Origin: Actinomycetota bacterium
Lineage (GTDB): Bacteria > Actinomycetota > Thermoleophilia > Solirubrobacterales > 70-9
Direction: 5' to 3'
Length of the DNA: 64,000 nt
Assembly (NCBI GenBank): GCA_018268675.1
Contig: JAFDWB010000093.1
Location: forward strand, 60,847 to 124,846
The position numbers and the translations under genes were made by a program. Positions 1 through 9,803 of the stretch are shown one piece after another. Under the pieces are notes generated by a model that saw only the letters and a program-made list of their open reading frames with translations, had not been told where the DNA came from and made no database searches. The number at the start of each line of letters is the position of its first letter. Positions within the stretch are counted from its first letter, which is position 1.

Positions 1-1116
1 CTCGGTGGTGCCGGGACCGCGGACGAGGATCTCACCGGACTCCCCCTCCGCGCTCTCGCGGCCCTCCTCGTCGACCACTTTGACCTCCTTCAGTGGGAAC
101 GGGCGGCCGATGCTGTCGGGGTGACGGAGGCCCGCCTCGTGGTCGAGGAAGGTCGACTGGGTGCCCTCGGTGAGACCATAACCCTGGCGGATCTCGACCT
201 CCGGAAAGCGTTCCTGCGCCGCCTCCAGCGCCCAGCTGAGGATCGCGTCACCGCCGGTGAAGATGCCGCGCAGGCTCGGCAGCCGCTCGGCGTCAAGGCC
301 CGGCAGCCGCATCAGGTCGTAGAGCATGAACGGGTAGAGCATGATGTCGGTGACCTCCTCGGCGGCCATCACCTCGACCACCCGCTCGATCTCGAAGCCG
401 CCGGTCCGAGTGGCGATCGCCCGCCCCTGCCGCATCAGCGTCGGCAGCAAAAGCGCCTCCAGCGCGCCAGCGTGGTAGAGCGGGCCGGTGGTCATCATCA
501 CCGTCGAGGAGTCGAGCCGCAGCTCGAGCGCCTGCGCCACGAGGCAGCCGAGCGTCGTGTCGTGGGTCCATACCGCGCCCTTTGGGAAGCCGGTCGTCCC
601 CGACGTGTACATCAGCACCTGCGGATCGGAGCCCTCGGGGCGCGCGACCGGCGGCTCGTCGTCACGGTTGCGCAGGAAGTCGGCGCCGTCCTTCGCCCAG
701 AGCGGCCGCTCGGCGGCGCCGAAGGCGACGTACGCACGGACCGAGAGCCGGTCCCGCAGCGGCTCGATCCGCCGCAGCAGCTCGCTGTGCGCACAGAGGA
801 CGGAGGTCTCGGAGTCGTCGAGGGCGAAACGCAGCTCCTCGCCCGTCAAACGCGTGTTCAGCCGCACCGCGATCGCGCCGATCCGAGCGGTCGCGAAGTA
901 GAGGGCGAGGTAGTCGAGCGAGTTGAGGAGCAGGATCCCGACCCGGTCGCCGCGCTCGACGCCGAGCTCCAGCAGCGCGTTGGCGTAGCGGTTCTGCAAC
1001 ACCGCCAGGCCGCCGTAGGTGATCCGTTCCTGGCGCTCCAGCGAGAAGGCGGTCCGCTCGCTGTCGCCGAGCGGGATCTGCGCCTCCGAGGCGGCCGTGA
1101 TCCAACCGACGTCCAC
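1..1116 (-). CDS. AMP-forming acyl-CoA ligase, 3' end outside window
   Basis: Member of the ANL superfamily: activates a carboxylic acid as acyl-adenylate and then as CoA thioester in the cytoplasm. The first 372 residues are visible; the C-terminal swivel domain lies beyond the window edge. The nucleotide-binding motif YTSGTTGFPKG is near residue 170 and YGLTEGTQ further on fits the usual YGxTE motif. The GTG start at 1116 lies 5 bp after the stop of the upstream lactonase-like gene, so the two are almost certainly cotranscribed. That pairing suggests the ligase activates the acid released by lactone hydrolysis; this is inference. The substrate cannot be read from sequence. Confidence 0.9.
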   Translation of the reverse strand, partial: MDVGWITAASEAQIPLGDSERTAFSLERQERITYGGLAVLQNRYANALLELGVERGDRVGILLLNSLDYLALYFATARIGAIAVRLNTRLTGEELRFALDDSETSVLCAHSELLRRIEPLRDRLSVRAYVAFGAAERPLWAKDGADFLRNRDDEPPVARPEGSDPQVLMYTSGTTGFPKGAVWTHDTTLGCLVAQALELRLDSSTVMMTTGPLYHAGALEALLLPTLMRQGRAIATRTGGFEIERVVEVMAAEEVTDIMLYPFMLYDLMRLPGLDAERLPSLRGIFTGGDAILSWALEAAQERFPEVEIRQGYGLTEGTQSTFLDHEAGLRHPDSIGRPFPLKEVKVVDEEGRESAEGESGEILVRGPGTTE

Positions 1117-1121
1117 CGGCG

Positions 1122-1859
1122 CTACCTGATCCCGTCCGGGTAGAGCTCGTAGACCGCGTGGTCGTGCATCGGCAGCAGGTAGTCGCCCTCGCGGTTCGCC
1201 TTCTTCAGCGCCTCGACGGTGTCCCTGGTGTTGACGGAGTAGCCGGGCGGGACCTCCTGGGTCAGCCCTGGGTCGATCAGGTAGGCGACGTCGCCGACGA
1301 TGACCGCCTGCCCCGAGTCGACGTCGACGTAGACCATCTGGTGCCCGGGCGAGTGGCCGCCCGTGACCACCGTGCGCACGCCCGGCGCGATCTCCGAATC
1401 GCCGTCGAGCAGCTCGACCTGCTTCCACAGCGGGTCGACGATCTTGGCGATGTCGACGCGGTCGTAGAAGACGTCGGGGAAGTGCGGTGCCGCCGCGTAG
1501 CCGAGCTCCGAACGCTGCATCACCAGCCTCGCCTTCGGCAGCTTGTCGGCGACCCCGGTGTGGTCGAGGTGCAGGTGGGTGAAGAGCAGGATGCCGATGT
1601 CGCCAGGCTCGAGCCCGTGCCTGGCGAGGTTCGCCTCCAGCGTCTGCTCGGGTGACTGGCGGAAGGGGAAGCCGGAACTCTCGAACAGCTCGTCGACATC
1701 GCGGAACCCCGCGTCGACCATGATCGGCGTCTCGCCGCCCAGGATCAGATAAGTCGAGCAGGGGATCCAGCGCTTCTCCCCCGGCGTCATCGACCAGACC
1801 ATGAAGCTGGTGTCAGCCTCCCCTTCGCCCAGGTTCATCGGTTGGATCTCAAGTCCCAT
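1122..1859 (-). CDS. Metallo-beta-lactamase-fold hydrolase, lactonase-like
   Basis: 245 residues with the dinuclear metal motif HLHLDH (His95, His97, Asp99, His100) and a later GGHSPGHQ segment near residue 168, the arrangement seen in N-acyl homoserine lactonases of the AiiA/AttM type. Such enzymes open lactone rings. The start is supported by a purine-rich ribosome site (AAGGAG) about 10 bases upstream. In this neighbourhood, with a Baeyer-Villiger monooxygenase and a CoA ligase, a catabolic lactonase is more likely than quorum quenching. It could also be a thioesterase or another MBL hydrolase, since the fold alone does not fix the substrate. Confidence 0.85.
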   Translation of the reverse strand: MGLEIQPMNLGEGEADTSFMVWSMTPGEKRWIPCSTYLILGGETPIMVDAGFRDVDELFESSGFPFRQSPEQTLEANLARHGLEPGDIGILLFTHLHLDHTGVADKLPKARLVMQRSELGYAAAPHFPDVFYDRVDIAKIVDPLWKQVELLDGDSEIAPGVRTVVTGGHSPGHQMVYVDVDSGQAVIVGDVAYLIDPGLTQEVPPGYSVNTRDTVEALKKANREGDYLLPMHDHAVYELYPDGIR

Positions 1860-1891
1860 CAGCCCTCTTTCTCCTTCACAACCCTTTCCTC

Positions 1892-1913
1892 AATCTAAGC
1901 CAACATCGAAATT
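1892..1913 (-). promoter_or_regulatory. Shared promoter element upstream of lactonase gene
   Basis: On the minus strand this reads TTTCGA, seven variable bases, then TTAGATT, ending 32 bases before the lactonase start codon. TAGATT fits a -10 hexamer. The same layout recurs before four other minus-strand transcripts in this island. Confidence 0.55.
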
Positions 1914-1931
1914 GGGTGCCGCGCTCGAGGC

Positions 1932-2255
1932 TCAGATGGCCGCCATGCCCGGCAGCCCGAACCCGGTCGACTCGAGGAAGCTGGCCTTCGCCTTGCCGAC
2001 GAAGAGCTCCTTCTCGCGCTCTCGTTTCGCCTGTACATGTACGGTCCCGAGATGACGGTCGAGATCCTCTCGCGAGCGCCATTTCTCGATCAGAAAGACG
2101 CGCTGCTCGTCGTCAACGACCCGATGGACCGCGTAGATCAGGCAGCCGTCGTCGCGCGCGTGGGTCTGCTCACAGAGCTCGGAGAGGACCCCCAGGGCCT
2201 CGTCCTCGCGCCCCGGCGCGAGCTCCATCTCGGCGACGACCACGATTTCGGACAC
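1932..2255 (-). CDS. ABM-domain (antibiotic biosynthesis monooxygenase) protein
   Basis: Small dimeric ferredoxin-like-fold protein of 107 residues, of the YgiN/ABM type. Known members are cofactor-free quinol monooxygenases or related enzymes. Family-typical segments are VVAEMELAPGREDEAL at the N-terminus and FLIEKWRSREDLDRHL in the middle. The reading frame stays open far upstream into the antisense of the crotonase gene, but that part is a shadow. I chose GTG at 2255 because a strong GGAGAGGGAG ribosome site lies 6 bases before it; TTG at 2261 would abut that site. It may be cotranscribed with the lactonase gene 72 bp downstream. Confidence 0.8.
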   Translation of the reverse strand: MSEIVVVAEMELAPGREDEALGVLSELCEQTHARDDGCLIYAVHRVVDDEQRVFLIEKWRSREDLDRHLGTVHVQAKREREKELFVGKAKASFLESTGFGLPGMAAI

Positions 2256-2302
2256 GTCCAACTCCCTCTCCTCGACCCAAGGATAATTCGAACCAGAATT
2301 CG

Positions 2303-2321
2303 AATCTAGTAGGTTACGCGA

Positions 2322-2324
<3 letters not shown>
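2303..2324 (-). promoter_or_regulatory. Shared promoter element between ABM and crotonase genes
   Basis: The minus strand carries ATTCG, a spacer one base longer than at the sister sites, then CTAGATT, 47 bases before the ABM start. Two TTCGAA palindromes (2287-2292 and 2299-2304) lie 12 bp apart beside it. On the plus strand TAGGTT at 2310-2315 sits 6 bases before the crotonase ATG, the spacing of a leaderless TANNNT promoter. One short region may thus drive both directions. Confidence 0.5.
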
Positions 2325-4173
<1,849 letters not shown>

Positions 4174-4278
4174 GCGGACGAGTCCTTGCGATCCGACGGC
4201 CGGGGCCAGCGGCGGAGCGGCGTGGGGTCCGGGCCGAAGCGGCCTAAGTCCAGTCAGGTGGGCCGAGGGATCGACCGT

Positions 4279-4563
4279 CTACGCGCCGACAACCGTGATC
4301 GGGTGGCGGGCCAACGGTGTCACCTCGATCCGCATCCAAGGAAAGAGCGGCAGCGCCGCCAGCGCCTCGTGCAGGTCGGTGGCGTCCTCGGCCTCCCAGA
4401 CGCCGATGTTGCGGAGGCCGCCCGGCACCCGCCAGACGTGCTTGATCTGACCGTCACGAAGGTATGCGCGCCCCAGTGCCCGCTCGCGCGAGAGCAGGTC
4501 CGCCCGCTCCTCCTCGGGCAGTTCCATCGGCATGCTGACGTCGATCTGGACCAGGAACTCCAT
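4279..4563 (-). CDS. Muconolactone delta-isomerase family protein
   Basis: 94 residues, the usual size of CatC. The start MEFLVQIDVSMP, the central HVWRVPGG and the C-terminal LPLFPWMRIEVTPLARHP match the muconolactone isomerase family. CatC shifts a double bond in muconolactone in the beta-ketoadipate pathway. No catA or catB lies nearby, so this member may act on another unsaturated lactone. Its ATG overlaps the stop of the HyuB-like gene by one base (TGATG), showing translational coupling, so it probably belongs to the HyuA/HyuB step. Confidence 0.85.
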   Translation of the reverse strand: MEFLVQIDVSMPMELPEEERADLLSRERALGRAYLRDGQIKHVWRVPGGLRNIGVWEAEDATDLHEALAALPLFPWMRIEVTPLARHPITVVGA

Positions 4564-6737
4564 CAGCTGCTCCGGGCCAGCTTCGGCATCGACACCGGTG
4601 CCGAGCCCCGCGGGTAGACGTGGCTGCGAAGCAGGCCGGCGCAGCCCGGGCAGAAGTACTCGTCGACGACGAACGTCGACTCGCCCTCGCGCGGCTTCAC
4701 GTACATGTCGACCGCGGCGAAGCGGGCGACCGCCTCGCCGTGGCGGCGGGTCGCGCGCTCGCGCCAATCCTCGTCCGCCGGGCCGAGATCGGAGTCGCAG
4801 TAGGCGCAGCGCCAGTCGTGCTCGTCACCGATCACGACCGCCACGCCAGGCGTCTCCGGTCCGCCCTGCTCGCGCTCCGGGTCGGCGTCGATCCGCTCGC
4901 GGCGGATCTTCGCCCGCAACTCCGCGGTCGCGTCCACTTCGACCGACCCGTCACCGGCGAGGGTCACCCCGTAGGCGTCGCGCGCGTTGTCGGCGGTCAC
5001 GTAGCGGTCGGCGACGTCGCGGGCGACCTGCGCCGCGTCGCGCAGGAGCGGGTCGCCGACCCCGCCGCCGCCGTTGCCGGCGACGCGCAGGACGTCGCCG
5101 CGGGAGAGGACGAGCCGGCCGAGGTTGGAGGGCACCCTCGGCGTGCGGCCGGTCAGGGTGGTCGCATCGAGCTGCTCGCCCGCGGCGAGGCTCTCGACCA
5201 CGTTGGTCCCGTGGGTGGGAGCCCAGGAGCCGGTGCCGCCGGCGTGACCGCCGCCGGTCCCCTGCGAGGGCGCCTCGCTGACCAGCAGGGTCATCGCCCC
5301 GTCGAGGCCCTCGGAGTCATGGATCGAGAAGGCGATCTCGAGCCCCTGGCCACCGCGGTGGATGCCCGGCCCGCCGGAGTTCGGGACGAGCCGCCGCCAC
5401 AGGTAGAGGGCCGGCTGCAGCGCCTCGTTGGTCTCGATGCTGTTGAGGCCCACGCCCGGCATGCAGGTCGCCCCGTAGCAGTCCTGGCCGTCGCCGATGC
5501 TCTGGGCACCGCCGCCGTTGCCGGTCGCGTTGTCCATGAAGAAGACGACGGTGGGGACGCCGCCGTGGCCTTTGCCGGTCAGCGGGTAGAGCCCGGTGCC
5601 GTCGGCGGCGATGCCGGCGACCCGGCCGCGCAGCACCGGGTCCTGGCTGAGGCCGCAGGCCTGGTTGAGGACGTCGCGGACCGAGCGGATCACCCGGAGG
5701 CCGGCGATCGAGTGGCCCGCACTGAGCGCCGCCGGCGGCACCGCGTTGACCACCGTGCCGGGCGGGCCGATGTCGATCGTCAGCGGCCGCCACATGCCCG
5801 CGTTGAAAGGCAGGTCGCCGTAGGCAAGCGCGGTCAGGATCGTCGTCATCAGGCAGCCGTAGACCACGCCTTTGGTGCCGTTGACGAACGCATTGGCCTG
5901 CTCGTCGCCGCGGAAGCTGAAGCGCAGGTCGGAGTCGGCGACCTCCAGGGTCACCCGCACCTCGTAGAGGTTGTCCTCGCCGTGGCCGTCGAACTCGATC
6001 CAGTCGACCGCTTCGTAGACCCCATCGGGGAGCTTCTCGATGCGTTCGCGGAAGGCGTCCTCGGTCAGCTGCTTGTTGATCTCGCAGTACTCGACGAATC
6101 GCGCGAGGCCGAAGCGGTCGATCACTTCGGTCAGCTTCATCTGGGCGACGTTGTTGGCGGCGATCATCCCGCGCAGGTCGTTGAGCACCAGGTCGGCCAC
6201 CCGCACGTTCGATTTGAAGTGCTCCACCCAGCTGGGGTCGAGCATGCCATCCTTGACGATCTTGGTCGGCACGAAGCGCAGTCCCTCGTCGAAGACCGAG
6301 ACGGCGCCCGGCGCGAAGCCGGAGATCCCCATGCCGCCGATGTCGGCGACGTGGACGTTCGAGAAGGCCCAGCCGACGTGGTCGCCGGCGTAGAACTGGG
6401 GCATGATGATCGCCACGTCGCCCTGGTGCATCGCCCCCGACTCGAAGGGATCGTTGACCACCCAGCCGTCGCCCGGGCTGAGGTCGCCTTCGCGCTCCGC
6501 CGCGGCGATCACCGCCTGGGTGCCGACCAGCGAGGAGCCGGCGTGGAAGATCAGCGTCGAGGACATGCTGAGGTGCTCGCCCGCCCTGTCCATCAGGCAG
6601 GTGACGAAGTCCTGGACCTCGTAGACCACCGGCGAGCCGGAGGTACGGGTCAGCGCGATCGCCATCTCGGTGGTGATGTTTTCCAGCGCCTTGCGGTGGA
6701 TCTCGACCGAGACGGGATCGTAGGTCGTGGTCGCCAT
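4563..6737 (-). CDS. Hydantoinase B/acetone carboxylase alpha-like subunit with fused Cys-rich tail
   Basis: 724 residues. About the first 560 are a HyuB/oxoprolinase-type subunit (start YDPVSVEIHRKALENITTEM; VNDPFESGAMHQGD; GGGAQSIGDGQDCYG). The last ~130 residues carry two CxxC pairs (Cys644/Cys647 and Cys696/Cys699) like the small gamma-type zinc subunits of acetone and acetophenone carboxylases, which are usually separate proteins. With HyuA the complex probably performs an ATP-driven carboxylation of a ketone or the hydrolysis of a cyclic amide. The Cys tail favours carboxylase; this is inference. The HyuA gene ends 2 bp upstream. Confidence 0.85.
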   Translation of the reverse strand: MATTTYDPVSVEIHRKALENITTEMAIALTRTSGSPVVYEVQDFVTCLMDRAGEHLSMSSTLIFHAGSSLVGTQAVIAAAEREGDLSPGDGWVVNDPFESGAMHQGDVAIIMPQFYAGDHVGWAFSNVHVADIGGMGISGFAPGAVSVFDEGLRFVPTKIVKDGMLDPSWVEHFKSNVRVADLVLNDLRGMIAANNVAQMKLTEVIDRFGLARFVEYCEINKQLTEDAFRERIEKLPDGVYEAVDWIEFDGHGEDNLYEVRVTLEVADSDLRFSFRGDEQANAFVNGTKGVVYGCLMTTILTALAYGDLPFNAGMWRPLTIDIGPPGTVVNAVPPAALSAGHSIAGLRVIRSVRDVLNQACGLSQDPVLRGRVAGIAADGTGLYPLTGKGHGGVPTVVFFMDNATGNGGGAQSIGDGQDCYGATCMPGVGLNSIETNEALQPALYLWRRLVPNSGGPGIHRGGQGLEIAFSIHDSEGLDGAMTLLVSEAPSQGTGGGHAGGTGSWAPTHGTNVVESLAAGEQLDATTLTGRTPRVPSNLGRLVLSRGDVLRVAGNGGGGVGDPLLRDAAQVARDVADRYVTADNARDAYGVTLAGDGSVEVDATAELRAKIRRERIDADPEREQGGPETPGVAVVIGDEHDWRCAYCDSDLGPADEDWRERATRRHGEAVARFAAVDMYVKPREGESTFVVDEYFCPGCAGLLRSHVYPRGSAPVSMPKLARSS

Positions 6738-6739
6738 CT

Positions 6740-8830
6740 CTACTCCTCCTCCTTGCTGAGGATCAGGTTCATCAGGCCGTCGCGCTCGGCGACGACACCT
6801 GGCGGGACCAGCAGCGTGGTGTCGATCGCCTCGACCAACGCGGGCCCGCGGACGCGGCTGCCGGGGGTCACCTTCGGCTCGACGTAAATCGGGATCTCCT
6901 CGCGCCGGCCGACCGTCGGCAGGTGGACCTCGCGGCGGCCGCGAATCATCTCCTCGGGCTCGCGCGGTTCGAGCGGCCGCTCCTCGATCGAGGGCCGCGG
7001 CAGCCGACCGGTCACCGTCACCGAGAGGTTGAGCAGCTGCGGCGGGACACCCGGCCAGGCGGTGCCGCGGCCGTAGGTCCGCTCGTACACGTCGTGGAAG
7101 CGGGTCTGCAGCTCGCCGACGTCGGCCTCGACGAGGTCACGGTCGGGCAGCGACATCGAGAGCGCGTGGACCTGCCCCGCGAACTGCATGTCGCCTGCCC
7201 GACTGACCTCGATCTCCTCGGCGCCGAACCCCTCCTCGCGCATCGCCTCGCGACCAGCGGCGATCAGCACCCGGCCCGTCTCGTTGATGCGGTCGAGCTC
7301 GGCGGCGCTCGCCAGCGAGGCTTGGATGGTGCGGTCGCTGCGGATCACGAAGTCCGAGGCGAGCAGGCCCCGGGCACAGAAGACGGAGCTCGAGTGTGGG
7401 ATCAGCACCGTGCCGATCCCCAAGACCTCGGCGATCTGCGCCGCGAACCACGGCAGGGTGCCGCCGTAGGCGTAGAAGACGAAGTCGCGGGGGTCGTAAC
7501 CGTGGGCGACGGAGACCTCCCGGACCGCGTTCGCCATGTTGGTGACGACGAGGTCGTGGATCGCGTTGGCGGCCTCGTCGACCGTCCACCCCATCGGGTC
7601 GGCGAAGTTCCTGCGGATCGCCTCGATCGCCAGGTCGCGCCGCAGTTCGACCCTACCGCCGAGATAGTTGGCGGGGTCGATCAGGTCCATCGCGATCATC
7701 GCGTCGGTCACCGTCGGCAATTCGCCGCCGTTGTTGTAGGCGGCGGGGCCCGGGGTCGAGCCGGCGCTCTGCGGACCGACCTGGGGAGCTCCGCGCTCGC
7801 TGATCCAGGCGATCGAGCCGCCCCCGGCTCCGACCGAGATCACATCGACCAGCGGCAACGAGGTGGCGAACCGCCCGACCTGGACGTTCTTCTCGATGTG
7901 GACGACATTGTCGTGGATGAGGCCGGTGTCGAAGCTGGTCCCGCCCATGTCGCCGAGCAGGATCTTGGTGTGGCCGAGGCGCTTGGCGAGCTCGTTGGCC
8001 CCGGTCGCGCCGCCCGCCGGGCCCGCTCCGAGCAGTTTCAGCGGCAGCCGTTCGGCGCCCTCCTGGCTGATCCCGCCGCCCAGGCCCTGGAAGAAGGAGA
8101 CGCTGCCGGAGAGGCCCGCCTCCTTCAGCTTCGTGCCCAGCGCGCCGAGGAACCGCTTCGCGTCTTCGTGGACGAAGCAGTTGAGCACCGCCGTGATCCA
8201 GCGCTGGTACTCGCCGCGCACCGAACTGACCTGGTGGGAGCAGGTGACGAACAGCTCCGGGAAGGTCTCGGCGATCAGTTCGGCGGCGCGCAGCTCGTGG
8301 GCCGGGTTGCCGTAGCTGGAGAGGAAGCAGACGGCGACCGCGCTGACGTTGCTCCCCTCGGCCAGCTGCCGGGCCGCCTCGAGCACGTCCTCCTCGTTCA
8401 AGGGGACCAACTCGGTGCCGGAGAAGTCGATCCGCTCGCGGATCTCGAGCACGTCGCCGCGGGCGACGATGTCGGGGACGTTGGTCTGCGCCTGGTCGTC
8501 GAGGTTGCGAGTGCGCGGACCGCCGCCGAAACGGAACTCGTCGCGGAACCCCTTGGTCACCAGCACCCCGACCTTGGCGCCGCTCAGCTGGGTGATCGCG
8601 TTGGTGACCACCGTGGTCGCGTTGACCAGCAACTGGGTCGAGCCGAGCAGGTCGTCGAGCGACAGGTCGAGGTTCTCGGCCGCCACCTCGATCGCCCCGA
8701 GCACGCCGCGGCTGAAGTCGTCGTACGTGGTCAGCGCCTTGCCGCGAGCTTCGCGATCGCCCGCGATGACCTGTACGTCGGTGTGGGTCCCGCCGACGTC
8801 GACCCCGACGAATGCTTCCAGATCCGGCAT
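6740..8830 (-). CDS. Hydantoinase A/acetone carboxylase beta-like ATP-binding subunit
   Basis: 696 residues of the HyuA/oxoprolinase A family, an actin-like ATPase subunit that phosphorylates the substrate or bicarbonate. The N-terminal phosphate loop reads FVGVDVGGTHTDVQVI, the second DMGGTSFDTGLI; AYGGTLPWFAAQIAEVLGI and VLIPHSSSVFCARGLLASD are family hallmarks. A strong GGAGGAGGAGGAG ribosome site precedes the ATG. It is first in an operon with the HyuB-like and CatC-like genes and is headed by the shared promoter element at 8895-8916. Confidence 0.9.
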   Translation of the reverse strand: MPDLEAFVGVDVGGTHTDVQVIAGDREARGKALTTYDDFSRGVLGAIEVAAENLDLSLDDLLGSTQLLVNATTVVTNAITQLSGAKVGVLVTKGFRDEFRFGGGPRTRNLDDQAQTNVPDIVARGDVLEIRERIDFSGTELVPLNEEDVLEAARQLAEGSNVSAVAVCFLSSYGNPAHELRAAELIAETFPELFVTCSHQVSSVRGEYQRWITAVLNCFVHEDAKRFLGALGTKLKEAGLSGSVSFFQGLGGGISQEGAERLPLKLLGAGPAGGATGANELAKRLGHTKILLGDMGGTSFDTGLIHDNVVHIEKNVQVGRFATSLPLVDVISVGAGGGSIAWISERGAPQVGPQSAGSTPGPAAYNNGGELPTVTDAMIAMDLIDPANYLGGRVELRRDLAIEAIRRNFADPMGWTVDEAANAIHDLVVTNMANAVREVSVAHGYDPRDFVFYAYGGTLPWFAAQIAEVLGIGTVLIPHSSSVFCARGLLASDFVIRSDRTIQASLASAAELDRINETGRVLIAAGREAMREEGFGAEEIEVSRAGDMQFAGQVHALSMSLPDRDLVEADVGELQTRFHDVYERTYGRGTAWPGVPPQLLNLSVTVTGRLPRPSIEERPLEPREPEEMIRGRREVHLPTVGRREEIPIYVEPKVTPGSRVRGPALVEAIDTTLLVPPGVVAERDGLMNLILSKEEE

Positions 8831-8894
8831 CTCTCCTCCTCCTCCTCGCCGGAGCCTTCCTCGCCCGGCCTTCGCGCGGCAAACCTACCAGGGC

Positions 8895-8916
8895 AATCTA
8901 ACTTGGATTTGAATTT
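8895..8916 (-). promoter_or_regulatory. Shared promoter element upstream of HyuA operon
   Basis: The minus strand reads ATTCAAA, seven bases, TTAGATT, ending 64 bases before the HyuA start. It lies in the 150-bp divergent gap with the SDR gene, so a regulator bound here could control both directions. Confidence 0.55.
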
Positions 8917-8980
8917 TTGGCTACTCTGGACCAGGGACCAAAAGGACGCCTGCAGAGGCGCGGACAAGGGAGTCGAAGAG

Positions 8981-9793
8981 ATGCCAGATCTGGAAGGGAA
9001 GTCGGCGGTCATCACCGGAGCGGCGAGCGGGATCGGGGCCGGTTCGGCCCGCGTGTTCGCCCGCGAGGGAGCCCGTGTGGCGTTGCTCGATCGCGAGATC
9101 GCGCAGGCCGAAGAGGTCCTCGCCGGGCTGCCGAAGGTCGACGCCGGCGAGCACGTCGCGATCGAGATCGACGTCGGCTCACCCGAGTCGATCGACGCCG
9201 CCTGGGGAAAAGTCGACGCCGCGTTCGATTCTGTCTATGCGCTTGCCAACTGCGCGGGGGTGCGCGGGGTGGGCAGCACCCTCGACCTGACGCTGGAGGA
9301 ATGGGAATTCATCCACGACGTCAACCTCCGAGGCAGCTTCCTCTGCGCCCAGCACGCGGCGCGGCGGATGGTCGACGCGGGCAAGGGGGGCAGCATCGTC
9401 AACATCGCCTCCACCTCCGCCCTGCAGTCCAACAACCGCCGCATGGCCTACTCGTCGAGCAAGGCCGGCGTGCTGGGCATGACCCGCGGCATGGCGCTCG
9501 ACCTCGGCGAGTTCGACATCCGCGTCAACGCGGTCTGCCCCGGGCTGACCAAGACCGGCCTCACTGCTCCCTACTTCGAGGATCCCGAGTGGGTCCGCGT
9601 GGCGACTTCCAACATCCCGCTCAAGCGCCATGCCGAACCGATCGAGACCGGCGAGGTGATCGCCTTCCTGGCCAGCCCTCGGTCGAGCTTCGTCAGCGGA
9701 GTCACCCTCCTGGTCGACGGCGGCATGTCGGCGATCCAGGAACTCGGCGGCGGCGGCACGAACTTCTCCGTCGACCGCTCCGCCTCCAGCTGA
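8981..9793 (+). CDS. Short-chain dehydrogenase/reductase
   Basis: Classical SDR of 270 residues: cofactor motif TGAASGIGAGS at the N-terminus, LANCAGVRG, Ser in NIASTSA, catalytic YSSSK and IRVNAVCPG. It probably oxidises a secondary alcohol to a ketone (or the reverse) with NAD(P). The reading frame is open far upstream, antisense to HyuA, but I chose ATG 8981 because the SDR fold begins at once (MPDLEGKSAVITGAASG) and AAGGGAG lies upstream. It converges on the Baeyer-Villiger monooxygenase gene, 10 bp apart, which fits an alcohol-ketone-ester sequence. Confidence 0.92.
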   Translation: MPDLEGKSAVITGAASGIGAGSARVFAREGARVALLDREIAQAEEVLAGLPKVDAGEHVAIEIDVGSPESIDAAWGKVDAAFDSVYALANCAGVRGVGSTLDLTLEEWEFIHDVNLRGSFLCAQHAARRMVDAGKGGSIVNIASTSALQSNNRRMAYSSSKAGVLGMTRGMALDLGEFDIRVNAVCPGLTKTGLTAPYFEDPEWVRVATSNIPLKRHAEPIETGEVIAFLASPRSSFVSGVTLLVDGGMSAIQELGGGGTNFSVDRSASS

Positions 9794-9803
9794 GGGGCGG
9801 CCG

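Noticed and set aside
1122..1859. Quorum-quenching enzyme
   Set aside because: Possible from the fold, but the operon with an acyl-CoA ligase and the nearby BVMO make a catabolic lactonase more likely.
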